Assembly (NCBI GenBank): GCA_036563665.1
Contig: DATCLY010000013.1
Span: forward strand, 1 to 10,152
From: FEN-1219 sp036563665
GTDB taxonomy: Bacteria; Pseudomonadota; Gammaproteobacteria; Steroidobacterales; Rariloculaceae
Direction: 5' to 3'
Length of the DNA: 10,152 nt
Within the stretch, counting starts at the first letter, position 1. Each line of letters starts with the position of its first letter. The notes under the pieces were generated by a model, which was not told the origin of the DNA, searched no databases, and saw only the letters and a program-made list of their open reading frames with translations. Shown piece after piece: positions 1 to 10,128 of the stretch. The translations under genes were made by a program, and so were the position numbers.

Positions 1-150
1 GCTCTCCTCCCAGCAGTCCTTCCAACCCGCCACCCCATGACCCCACCTACCGCTTGCAGGGAGCCATAGAATCTCCCACAGGCGTTCACCTTCGAGTCAG
101 CCGGGCTGAGGTAGCATGGCGCCAGCCTGCGCGGCCGCCGGAGCGCGTCC

Positions 151-1950
151 GTGGGCTCCGCCAGGACTGGAGTCGTGCCCATCACCCCGAGAGCGAGCAG
201 GAGGCCGTGCCGGGGCCGCATCGTTGCGGCCGGCGCCGCGGTGCGCGCCGCCGCCTGCTCCGCGCTCGCCCTCGCCGCGTGCTCGGCCGAGGCCGAGGTA
301 CGCATCACGGGCGTCGAGGACTGGGTCGCCACCAACGTGCTGGCCCACCTCGAGCTCGACGAGCAGCCGTGCGACGCACCGCCGCGCCGCATCGAGCTCG
401 AGATGCGGCGCGCGCCCGAGCGCGTGCGCACGGCGCTCGAGGCGTTCGGCTACTACGCCCCCCGCATCGCGCAGCGGCTCGAGCGCACCGAGGAGTGCTG
501 GCTCGTCGAGATGACGATCGAGCTCGGCGAGCCGGTGCTGATCCGCGCGCTCGACGTGCGCATCGCGGGCGAGGCGGCGGACGATCCGGCGTTTGGCGCG
601 GCCGTGGCCGGCTCGTCGCTCGCGGCGGGTGCCCAGCTCGACCACGGGCTCTACGAGGCGCTCAAGCGGCGACTGCTCGACCTCGCCGTCGAGCGGGGCT
701 ACGCGGAAGCGCGGTTCGAGGCGAGCCGCATCGACGTGTATCCCGACGATCTCGCCGCGGACATCACGCTGCACTTCGATTCCGGGCCGCGCTACCGCTT
801 CGGCCGCATGACTCTCCAGCAGGACGTGCTGTCGGAGCGCATGGTGCGCTCGTACTTCGGCTTCGAGGAAGGCGAGCCTTACGACAGCCGTGCGCTCACG
901 GCCCTGTACGTGGCGCTCGCGGAGACGGGGTACTTCGCGACCATCGACGTGCGCCCGCAGCCCGCCGACGCGGCCACGCGCACGATCCCCGTGACGGTGG
1001 TGCTGACCGGCGCGCCGCGGCGGCTCATCACTTACGGCATCGGCTTCTCCACCGACACGGGCCCGCGCCTGCAGTTCGGCCGCAACAACCGCCGCTGGAA
1101 CGACCGCGGCCATCAGTTCGGCGTGAACGCGCAGCTCTCGCCGGTCACCTCCGAGATCACGGCGAACTACCGTTTCCCGTTCGGCGATCCGCGCTATCAG
1201 TGGGTGAGCTTCGACGCGGGCGTGAAGCGCGAGCACACGGACACGGCCGAGAGCGAGAGCCTCGAGCTCGGGGCGCGGCGCGTGTCGGAGCGGCCGGGCG
1301 GCTGGACGCGCACCGAGCACCTGTCGTGGCTCGTGGAGGACTTCGAGGTGGCGGACCAGATCGGGCGCTCGCGGCTGCTCATGCCCGGCGTCGACTGGTC
1401 GCGGCTGCGCGGGGATTCGAGCATCCGGCCCACGCGGGGCTCGAAGCTCGAGCTGGGCCTGCGCGGCGGCTCGGACACCCTGGGCTCCGACACCGACTTC
1501 CTCCAGGCGAGCGCCGAGGGCAAGTGGATCTGGTCGCTGCCGAGCGCCGCGCGCTTCATCGTGCGCTCGCGCGTCGGCGTCACGTGGGAGCGGGAGCTCG
1601 AGGAGCTGCCGCCCTCGGTGCGGTTCTTCGCGGGCGGCGACCAGAGCGTGCGCGGCTACGCGTTCGAGTCGCTCGGGCCCACGGACGAGAACGGCGAGGT
1701 GGTCGGCGGCTCGAAGCTGGTGGTGGCGAGCTTCGAGTACGAGCAACCGCTCGTCGGCCGCTGGTCGCTCGCCTGGTTCGTCGATTCCGGCAACGCCTTC
1801 AACGGCAGCAATCTGGATCCGCAGACGGGCGTCGGGATGGGCGGGCGGTGGCAGTCGCCGATCGGCCCGGTCCGCGTCGATCTCGCGTATCCGCTCGACA
1901 AGGAAGACGGCGGCATCCGGCTGCACGTGAGCCTCGGCCCCGACCTATGA
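151..1950 (+). CDS. tamA: TamA, outer-membrane Omp85-family subunit of the translocation and assembly module
   Basis: TamA is a 16-strand outer-membrane barrel with three periplasmic POTRA domains. It works with TamB to insert certain outer-membrane proteins. Length is 599 aa from GTG 151; Escherichia coli TamA is about 577 aa. Visible in order: an Arg-rich N-terminus and hydrophobic signal ending near residue 48, POTRA1 (about 48-122, with the FGYY segment at 99-102), POTRA2 (about 126-212), POTRA3 (about 214-287, opening YRFGRMT) and the barrel (about 291-599). The barrel has the Omp85 lid-loop motif GGDQSVRGY with the conserved Arg501, a SPIGPVRVDLAYP strand, and the ending SLGPDL, close to the E. 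coli ending GLGPEL as I recall it. The start is uncertain: GTG 151 has CGGAG 7 bases upstream and GTG 175 has AGGA 8 bases upstream. A TAG at 112-114 closes the frame. It overlaps tamB by 4 bases. An LAAC sequence at 41-44 could be a lipobox. Family assignment is firm; the start is not. Confidence 0.95.
   Translation: MGSARTGVVPITPRASRRPCRGRIVAAGAAVRAAACSALALAACSAEAEVRITGVEDWVATNVLAHLELDEQPCDAPPRRIELEMRRAPERVRTALEAFGYYAPRIAQRLERTEECWLVEMTIELGEPVLIRALDVRIAGEAADDPAFGAAVAGSSLAAGAQLDHGLYEALKRRLLDLAVERGYAEARFEASRIDVYPDDLAADITLHFDSGPRYRFGRMTLQQDVLSERMVRSYFGFEEGEPYDSRALTALYVALAETGYFATIDVRPQPADAATRTIPVTVVLTGAPRRLITYGIGFSTDTGPRLQFGRNNRRWNDRGHQFGVNAQLSPVTSEITANYRFPFGDPRYQWVSFDAGVKREHTDTAESESLELGARRVSERPGGWTRTEHLSWLVEDFEVADQIGRSRLLMPGVDWSRLRGDSSIRPTRGSKLELGLRGGSDTLGSDTDFLQASAEGKWIWSLPSAARFIVRSRVGVTWERELEELPPSVRFFAGGDQSVRGYAFESLGPTDENGEVVGGSKLVVASFEYEQPLVGRWSLAWFVDSGNAFNGSNLDPQTGVGMGGRWQSPIGPVRVDLAYPLDKEDGGIRLHVSLGPDL
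163..166 (+). promoter_or_regulatory. Candidate ribosome binding site for the alternative tamA start GTG 175
   Basis: AGGA lies 8 bases before the in-frame GTG at 175-177. Starting there gives a 42-residue leader before the probable processing region, shorter than the 50 residues from GTG 151, and it keeps the Arg-rich n-region and the hydrophobic core. CGGAG at 139-143 serves GTG 151 about equally well, so sequence alone does not settle the choice. Confidence 0.35.
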
Positions 1951-4900
1951 CGGGGGCGGCCCGCACGAAAGCGGTGAAGATCGCCGCGGCCGGCCTGGGC
2001 GCGCTCGTCGCGGCGGCCGTGCTCGCGGCCGCCGGGGCGGTCTGGTGGGTCGCGGCCACCGAAGGCGGCACGGCGCGGCTCGTGGCCTGGGCCGCCGACG
2101 CCTCGGACGGGCGGCTCCGGATCGGCAGCGCAAGTGGCACGCTCCTCGGCGGGCTCGAGCTGCGCGACGTCGAGATCCGGGGTGGCCGGGAGCGGATCCT
2201 CGTCGACGCGGTGGCGCTCGAATGGCGGCCCGAGGCGTTGCTCGCGCGCGAGATCGCGTTCGCGCGGGTCGCGGCGGACCGCGTGGAGCACCGGCGGCTC
2301 GAGGATGCCCCGGCGGGCACGGCGGGCCGTCTCGATCTGCCCTTCGCCGTGACCGTCGCGGAGGCGTCGGTGGAGCAGCTCGCGATCGCGGCCGGCGACC
2401 GCGCGCTCGCGCTCGAGGCGGTGCGCGGCTCGGTCCGCTTCGCGGACGGCCGGCTCGCGCTCGGGGACCTTGCGGCGCGGCTCGGCGGCTTCGAGCTCGG
2501 CGGGCGCGCCGCGCTCGGGCTGCGAGAAGCGCTCGACCTCGACGCCGAGATCGCCTGGACGGGCACGATCGCCGGGCAGGCGGCCGCCGGCGAGGCGACC
2601 GTGACGGGGACGTGGCCCACGCTCGCCGTGCGGCACGAGTTCGCGGCGCCGTTCCGCGCGAGCGCCGCCGGCACGCTCCGGCTCGACGGCGAGCCGCGGG
2701 TGGACGTCGTGGCGGAGTGGCAGGAGGCGGCCTGGCCCGGGCTCGCCGCCGTCACGAGCCCGACGGGCCGGCTCGAGCTCGCCGGCTCGGCGGCGAGCTT
2801 CGGCTTCAGCGCCCGCGCGTCGGTCGTCGTCGAAGGTGTGCCGGCGGAGGTCACGGCGCAGGGCACGGGGGCCGGGCCCGAGCTCGCGTTCGAGTCGCTC
2901 GAGGTGGCGACGCCGCACGGCCAGCTGACGGCGACCGGCCGGCTGGCCGCCGACACGCTGGCGGTCGAAGCGGAATTCGTCGCGAACGAAATCGATCCTG
3001 CGGCGATCAGTGCCGAATGGAGCGGAAACTTGTTCGCTCGCGGTCGCCTCGACGGCGCCTGGCGGCCGGCGCCCGAGTGGCGGCTCGTGGCGGAGGAGGT
3101 GCACGGCGAGCTGCGGGGGTACCCGGTGGACGCCGGCGGCGTGATCGTCCGGCGCGACGAGGCGTGGGCGCTCGCGGACGTGCGCATCGTGTCCGGCGCC
3201 AACGCCGTCGAGGCGAGCGGGCGGATCGCGGAGGAGCTCGACCTCGCGGTGGCCGCGCGGCTGGATGACCTGGGTCTCGCGTGGCCGGGCCTGCGCGGCG
3301 CGCTCACCGGCGATCTCACGATCACGGGACCCGCCGCGGCGCCGCGGGTCGCGGGCGCCGCGAGCGGCCGCGACCTCGGCTACGGGCGCTGGTTCGTCGG
3401 CCGGCTCGAGGCCTCGGGCTCGTTCGGCGGCGGCGCGGACGGCGCCGTCACGGTCACGGGCGAGGACGTGCGCGGCGGGCGGGTCGCGGCGGACGCCGTG
3501 CGCATGACGCTCGCCGGCACGCCGTCCGAGCACCGGCTCGTCCTCGCGGCCGAGGCGCCGCGTTGGCGGCTCGACGGCGAGGCGGCCGGCGGGCTCGCAG
3601 AGGGCGGCTGGCGGGGCACGCTCGCGCGGCTCGCCGTCGATCAGCCGGCGCTCGGCCAGTGGCGGCTGGACGAGCCGGCCGCGCTCAGGGTGGGCCCCGG
3701 GCGCACGGCGCTCGAGACCGCGTGCCTCACGCAGGACGGCGCCCGCGTCTGTGCCGAGGTGACGCTCGAAGGGGCCCCGACGGACTCGCTGGTGCTGTCC
3801 GCGCAGAACTTCGCGCTCGAGGCGCTGGAGCCCCTGCTGCCCCCGAACGTGTCGCTCGCGGGCGTGTGGCAGCTGTCCGCGTCGTTCACGGAGCTCGCGA
3901 CCGTTCCCCGCGGCTCGCTGGCGCTCGTCGGCGGCGCCACGCGCGTGTCGACCGCGCTCGCCGAGCTCGAGCAGCCGCTCGTGACCGAGATCGACGAGGT
4001 GCTGCTGCGGGCGGATCTCGCCGATTGGCAGCTCACGCTCGATGCGCACGTGCGCGCGGCGGAGGGCGGCACGGCCGACGTCACGGCCGCCATGGCCGAC
4101 GTGCGCACGCTCGATTCGCCCGTGGAGGGCGAGCTGCGCGTGCTCTGGCCGGACCTGGGGGTCGCGGCGCTGCTGTCGCCCGACGTGGGGCACGTGGCCG
4201 GATCCGCCACCGTGGAGCTCGACGTGCGCGGCACGGCGGCCGAGCCCGCGGTGCACGGCCGCGCACGGCTCGACGGTGGCGAGGTGTCGGTGCCGGACTG
4301 GGGCCTCGTGATCGAGGGCATCACGGCGGAGGCCACGAGCACGGACGGCAGCGAGCTCGAGTTCGTCGCGTCGGGGCGCGTCGGCGATGGCGAGGTGCGC
4401 CTGCGCGGCGTGACGGAGCTCGATTACCGCGCCGGCTGGCCCACGGAGCTCACGCTCACGGGCGAGGGCGTCCACGCCGTGCAGCGGCCCGATCTCGACG
4501 TGTTCGTGTCGCCGGATCTCCACGTCTCCGCGCGCCTGCCCGACATCACCGTGACGGGCACCGTGCACGTGCCGCGCGCGCGTGTAGCGATCGCGGAGCT
4601 GCCCGAGCAGGCGATCTCTCCCTCGCCGGACGCGGTCGTGCACGGCGTGCAGCGCGTCGAGCCGCGCCATCCGCTGCGGATGGTGAGCGATCTCGTCATT
4701 ACGCTCGGCGAGGACGTCACCTACTCGGGACAGAACCTCACGGCGGACGTGTCCGGCGAGATGCGGCTGCGACGGGATTCCGACCTCGCGACCGTCGCTT
4801 CGGGCTCGCTGCGGCTCGAGGGCTCGTACAATGCCTACGGCCAGACGCTGCGCCTCGACCGCGGCCAGCTCCTGTTCACCGGGCCGCTCGACGATCCCGC

Positions 4901-5378
4901 GCTCGACGTGCGCGCCGTGCGCACCATCGACGAGACGCGAACCGTTGGGATCGAGCTCTCCGGGACGGTCAAAGCGCCCCGCACGCGGATATACTCCGAG
5001 CCTCCCGTGAGCGAGGCGGATGCGCTCTCCTATCTGCTGTTCGGCCGCCCGGTCACGGGCACGGGAGGCGAAGAGACCGCCACGCTCGAGACGGCGGCCG
5101 TGGCCATGGGGTTGCAGCAGGCGCTGCCCGTCGTGCAGCGCATCGGCCGCTCGCTGGGGCTCGACGAGCTGACCGTGCAGACCACCGACGCCGACGCCGG
5201 CGCGCTCATGGCTGGCAAATATTTGAGCCCAAAGGTATACATTCGATATAGCTACGGCCTGTTCAACAGGATAGGCGGACTGTTGTTGCGTTTCCGCGTT
5301 AACGAGCGCTTGAGCATCGAGACGCGCTCGGGGGACCAGAAGTCCATGGATCTCCTGTACACGGTCGAGAAGGACTGA
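1947..5378 (+). CDS. tamB: TamB, inner-membrane-anchored AsmA-like subunit of the translocation and assembly module
   Basis: TamB spans the periplasm from an inner-membrane anchor to the TamA POTRA domains. The family forms a long beta-taco groove linked to outer-membrane protein assembly and lipid transport. Length is 1143 aa; E. coli TamB is about 1259. Residues about 9-36 form a single hydrophobic anchor rich in Ala, Leu and Val, preceded by Arg and Lys, which suits an uncleaved signal anchor. Next come many short repeated beta-strand segments. The C-terminal TamB (DUF490) domain occupies about residues 830-1143, with LRLEGSYNAYGQTLRLDRG, GTVKAPRTRIYSEPP, the hallmark EADALSYLLFGRP (from residue 1023), KYLSPKVYIRYSYGLFN, and the ending DLLYTVEKD. 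The only two cysteines are Cys593 and Cys602. ATG 1947 overlaps the tamA stop as ATGA, which fits translational coupling. The same frame stays open far upstream through tamA, but that extension is Arg-rich shadow sequence. The assignment is firm. Confidence 0.95.
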   Translation: MTGAARTKAVKIAAAGLGALVAAAVLAAAGAVWWVAATEGGTARLVAWAADASDGRLRIGSASGTLLGGLELRDVEIRGGRERILVDAVALEWRPEALLAREIAFARVAADRVEHRRLEDAPAGTAGRLDLPFAVTVAEASVEQLAIAAGDRALALEAVRGSVRFADGRLALGDLAARLGGFELGGRAALGLREALDLDAEIAWTGTIAGQAAAGEATVTGTWPTLAVRHEFAAPFRASAAGTLRLDGEPRVDVVAEWQEAAWPGLAAVTSPTGRLELAGSAASFGFSARASVVVEGVPAEVTAQGTGAGPELAFESLEVATPHGQLTATGRLAADTLAVEAEFVANEIDPAAISAEWSGNLFARGRLDGAWRPAPEWRLVAEEVHGELRGYPVDAGGVIVRRDEAWALADVRIVSGANAVEASGRIAEELDLAVAARLDDLGLAWPGLRGALTGDLTITGPAAAPRVAGAASGRDLGYGRWFVGRLEASGSFGGGADGAVTVTGEDVRGGRVAADAVRMTLAGTPSEHRLVLAAEAPRWRLDGEAAGGLAEGGWRGTLARLAVDQPALGQWRLDEPAALRVGPGRTALETACLTQDGARVCAEVTLEGAPTDSLVLSAQNFALEALEPLLPPNVSLAGVWQLSASFTELATVPRGSLALVGGATRVSTALAELEQPLVTEIDEVLLRADLADWQLTLDAHVRAAEGGTADVTAAMADVRTLDSPVEGELRVLWPDLGVAALLSPDVGHVAGSATVELDVRGTAAEPAVHGRARLDGGEVSVPDWGLVIEGITAEATSTDGSELEFVASGRVGDGEVRLRGVTELDYRAGWPTELTLTGEGVHAVQRPDLDVFVSPDLHVSARLPDITVTGTVHVPRARVAIAELPEQAISPSPDAVVHGVQRVEPRHPLRMVSDLVITLGEDVTYSGQNLTADVSGEMRLRRDSDLATVASGSLRLEGSYNAYGQTLRLDRGQLLFTGPLDDPALDVRAVRTIDETRTVGIELSGTVKAPRTRIYSEPPVSEADALSYLLFGRPVTGTGGEETATLETAAVAMGLQQALPVVQRIGRSLGLDELTVQTTDADAGALMAGKYLSPKVYIRYSYGLFNRIGGLLLRFRVNERLSIETRSGDQKSMDLLYTVEKD
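5368..5374 (+). promoter_or_regulatory. Shine-Dalgarno supporting the TTG 5384 start of the phosphorylase
   Basis: AGAAGGA ends 9 bases before TTG 5384 and lies within the last codons of tamB. The alternative ATG at 5393 is 18 bases away, which is too far for this site, and has only a weak GGAACGG directly in front of it. This favours TTG. The two starts differ by three residues. Confidence 0.5.
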
Positions 5379-5383
5379 GCATT

Positions 5384-8017
5384 TTGGAACGGATGCCGCA
5401 AATCAATGCTTTCCCGCTGCACGTATCGCCGCGCCTGCCGCCGGCGATCGCGCGGCTCAGGGATCTCGCCGAGAACTTCTGGTTCACCTGGAACGCGCCC
5501 TGCCGGATGCTCTTCAGCCGGCTCGACGAGAAGCTCTGGGGGCGCACCGAGAGCAATCCCAAGCTCTTCCTGCGCTGTCTGCAGCAGGAGATCCTCGATC
5601 GTGCCGCGGCGGACGAATCGTTCCTGCGCGCGTACCACTCGGTGCTCGAGGAGTTCGACGCGTACCGCTCGCAGCCGCTGCAGGGCTACGCCGCCGCCGG
5701 CATCGGCGAGCAGGACCTGATCGCCTACTTCTGCGCGGAGTACGGGCTGCACGAGAGCTTCCCGATCTACTCGGGCGGCCTCGGCATGCTGGCCGGCGAC
5801 CACTGCAAGACGGCGAGCGACATGCGGCTGCCGTTCGTCGCCGTGGGGCTGCTGTACCGGCGCGGCTACTTCAACCAGCAGATCAACCGCGAGGGACAGC
5901 AGATTCCCTCGTACACCGACATCGACGCCCGCAGCCTGCCGCTGCGGCCCGCGCGCACGCCGGGCGGCGATCCCGTGCTCGTCGACTGCCCATTCCCGGG
6001 TCGCACGGTCAAGTGCCGCGTGTGGCAGGCGGACATCGGCCGGGTGCCCATCCTGCTGCTCGATACCGACGTCGAGCACAACACGCCCGCTGACCGCAAC
6101 ATCACCCACGTGCTGTACGGCGGCGATCGGGAGCTGCGCCTGCAGCAGGAAATCGTGCTCGGCATCGGCGGCGTGCGCGCGCTGCGCGCGGCGGGCTTCG
6201 CGCCCCGCGTGTGGCACGTGAACGAAGGGCATGCCGCTTTCCTGATCGTCGAGCGCATCCGCGAGCACATCGAGCGCGGCCTGCCGTTCGCCGCCGCGCT
6301 CGAGGCCACGCGAGCCGCGACCGTGTTCACCACGCACACCCCGGTGGCGGCCGGCCACGACGTGTTCCCCGCCGACATGGTGCGCCGCTACTTCGCGGAG
6401 TTTCTGCCCTCGCTCGGCATCGACGAGGAGACTTTCCTCGGGCTGGGCCGCGCGGGCGATCAAGCCGCCGACTTCAACATGACGCGCCTCGGCATGCGCG
6501 GCTCGGCCAACGTGAACGGAGTGAGCCGCATCCACGGCTCGGTATCGGCCGAGCTCTGCCGAGACGCGTGGCCCGAGCTCCGACCGGAGGAGAACCCGGT
6601 CGGCTACGTGACCAACGGCGTGCACGTGCACACCTTCATGCGCGAGCCGTGGCTCGATCTGCTCGATCGTTACCTCGGCTCCGGATGGCGGCAGAACCTC
6701 ACGGACCCGGAGTCGGTGCGCGGCATCGCGAACATCCCGGACGAGGAGTTCTGGAGCACGAACCAGCTCGTCAAGCGGCAGATGCTGCGCGTGGTGCGGG
6801 GCAGGCTCACGCGCCAGTTCACGCGGAACGGCGCGAGCGAGGCGCACATCCACAGGCTGCTCAAGCTCGTGGATCCCGAGAACCCGAACGTGCTCACGAT
6901 CGGGTTCGCCCGGCGGTTCGCCACTTACAAGCGCTCCACGCTGCTCTTCACCGATCTCGAGTGGCTCGAGCAGCTCGTCGGCAACGGCGAGCGGCCGCTG
7001 GTGTTCCTGTTCGCCGGCAAGGCGCACCCAGCCGACGAGCCGGCGCAATGGATGATGCGCGAGATCCACCGCTTCGCGAGCATGCCGCAGTTCTCTGGCA
7101 AGATCCTGCTGCTCGAAGGCTACGACGCGGGACTCTCCCGCACGCTCACGGCCGGCGTGGACGTCTGGCTCAACACGCCCGTCTACCCGTTCGAGGAGAG
7201 CGGCACGTCCGGCATGAAGGCCGCCATCAACGGCACCGTGAACCTGTCGGTGCTCGACGGCTGGTGGGCCGAAGCCTACGACGGCGGGAACGGCTGGGGC
7301 ATTCCGCCCACGCAAGGCTACAGCGACGCCGCCGAGCGCGACCGGCAGGATGCGATCACGCTCTACGAGATCCTCCAGGACCAGGTCATTCCGCTCTACT
7401 ACGACCGCGACCCGGCGCTCGGCTACTCGAGGCGTTGGGTGGAGCTCTGCAAGCGCTCCATGGCCTCGGTGCTGCCGCGCTTCAACAGCCAGCGCGTGAT
7501 GCACGACTACGCGCGTTACTACTACGGTCCGGCCGCGAAGGAAGGACGGGCGCTCGAGGCGAACGACTACGCGGCGGCGCGGGAGCTCGCCGCGTGGAAG
7601 GAAGCGGTGCGGGCGGCCTGGCCGGGCGTGGAGCTCAGGCGCGCGGGCGGGCTCGTGGACCGCGTGAGCTTCGACCAGCCGCTCGTGCTCGACGTGGACG
7701 TGAAGCTCAACGGCCTCGCGCCGCACGACGTGCGCGTCGAGCTCGTCCTCTCTCCTCTGCTCGGCACCGAGGTGCCGCCCCCGCCGAAGGGGCTCGCGGA
7801 GGCGGACCGCCCGCAGGACGGTCCAGGCTATATCGGCGATCGACAGGTCTGGGTGGCCGGCTTCGAGCCGGTGGGCTTCCAGGACGACGGCTGGTGCCGC
7901 TATCGGCTCGAGCTGCGCTCGCCCTGGACGGGCCGCCTCTCCTACGAGGTGCGCGCCGTGCCGCAGCATCGGCACCTCGCCCACCGCTACGCGCTCGGGC
8001 TGATGCGCTGGTTGTAG
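5384..8017 (+). CDS. glgP: Alpha-glucan (glycogen/maltodextrin) phosphorylase, GT35, DUF3417-containing type
   Basis: This cytoplasmic enzyme phosphorolyses alpha-1,4-glucan ends to glucose-1-phosphate, using pyridoxal phosphate. Length is 877 aa, typical of the bacterial/archaeal subgroup with an N-terminal DUF3417. That domain is seen at about residues 10-100 (ENFWFTWNAPCRMLF). It is followed by FCAEYGLHESFPIYSGGLG, HVNEGHAAF from residue 278, FTTHTPVAAGHD from 315, RFATYKR at 511-517, and the cofactor motif EESGTSGMK with the PLP lysine at 612. The second residue of that motif is Glu where the family usually has Ala. The C-terminal 130 or so residues form the beta-rich tail of this subgroup. 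TTG 5384 is preferred for its ribosome binding site; ATG 5393 is the alternative. It begins 5 bases after tamB and ends 1 base before the debranching-enzyme gene, the natural partner for complete glycogen breakdown. Substrate preference, glycogen or maltodextrin, cannot be told from sequence. Confidence 0.94.
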   Translation: MERMPQINAFPLHVSPRLPPAIARLRDLAENFWFTWNAPCRMLFSRLDEKLWGRTESNPKLFLRCLQQEILDRAAADESFLRAYHSVLEEFDAYRSQPLQGYAAAGIGEQDLIAYFCAEYGLHESFPIYSGGLGMLAGDHCKTASDMRLPFVAVGLLYRRGYFNQQINREGQQIPSYTDIDARSLPLRPARTPGGDPVLVDCPFPGRTVKCRVWQADIGRVPILLLDTDVEHNTPADRNITHVLYGGDRELRLQQEIVLGIGGVRALRAAGFAPRVWHVNEGHAAFLIVERIREHIERGLPFAAALEATRAATVFTTHTPVAAGHDVFPADMVRRYFAEFLPSLGIDEETFLGLGRAGDQAADFNMTRLGMRGSANVNGVSRIHGSVSAELCRDAWPELRPEENPVGYVTNGVHVHTFMREPWLDLLDRYLGSGWRQNLTDPESVRGIANIPDEEFWSTNQLVKRQMLRVVRGRLTRQFTRNGASEAHIHRLLKLVDPENPNVLTIGFARRFATYKRSTLLFTDLEWLEQLVGNGERPLVFLFAGKAHPADEPAQWMMREIHRFASMPQFSGKILLLEGYDAGLSRTLTAGVDVWLNTPVYPFEESGTSGMKAAINGTVNLSVLDGWWAEAYDGGNGWGIPPTQGYSDAAERDRQDAITLYEILQDQVIPLYYDRDPALGYSRRWVELCKRSMASVLPRFNSQRVMHDYARYYYGPAAKEGRALEANDYAAARELAAWKEAVRAAWPGVELRRAGGLVDRVSFDQPLVLDVDVKLNGLAPHDVRVELVLSPLLGTEVPPPPKGLAEADRPQDGPGYIGDRQVWVAGFEPVGFQDDGWCRYRLELRSPWTGRLSYEVRAVPQHRHLAHRYALGLMRWL

Positions 8018-8018
8018 C

Positions 8019-10067
<2,049 letters not shown>

Positions 10068-10090
10068 CCGCGGCAGCGCGCAATCCCCAG

Positions 10091-10114
10091 GTGCAAGCGG
10101 CTTTCCAGCCGCGA
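10091..10114 (+). repeat. REP-like palindrome, copy 1
   Basis: A 24-base unit with the head GTGCAA and the tail GA. Its 6-bp stem is GCGGCT (10097-10102) pairing with AGCCGC (10107-10112) around a TTCC loop. It lies 23 bases after the glgX stop. It matches the second copy at 19 of 24 positions. The layout of a short GTGG-like head, a GC-rich hairpin and a CGA end is that of gammaproteobacterial REP elements, which are moved by REP-associated tyrosine transposases. Its head reads GTGC where copy 2 has GTGG. It could also act as a weak terminator or protect the 3' end of the mRNA, but no T-tract follows. Confidence 0.75.
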
Positions 10115-10128
10115 TCTTCCTTCACCCT

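Noticed and set aside
59..77. Small hairpin GGGAG/CTCCC with a TAGAAT -10-like hexamer in its loop, before tamA
   Set aside because: The stem is only 5 bp, and there is no -35 element at a suitable distance from TAGAAT (67-72). TTGCAG at 54-59 is only 7 bases away. This is too weak to call a promoter or operator.
196..219. Twin-arginine-like SRRPCRG in the TamA signal region
   Set aside because: It lacks the hydrophobic residues expected after RRx, and Omp85 proteins travel through Sec.
97..1926. A 609-residue open frame on the minus strand opposite tamA
   Set aside because: A shadow of the GC-rich tamA sequence; no family resemblance seen.
54..1946. In-frame upstream extension of tamB that would give a 1774-residue protein
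   Set aside because: The extension overlaps all of tamA in another frame and is Arg/Ala/Gly-rich with no domain. The membrane anchor directly after ATG 1947 marks the real start.
1656..4670. A 1004-residue open frame on the minus strand opposite tamA and tamB
   Set aside because: It is an Arg-, His- and Ala-rich product without any recognisable domain, lying opposite well-supported genes. GC-rich codon bias leaves few stops in this antisense frame.
5252..7984. A 910-residue open frame on the minus strand opposite glgP
   Set aside because: It has the same composition artefact and no domain or ribosome site, while the + strand frame has complete phosphorylase motifs.
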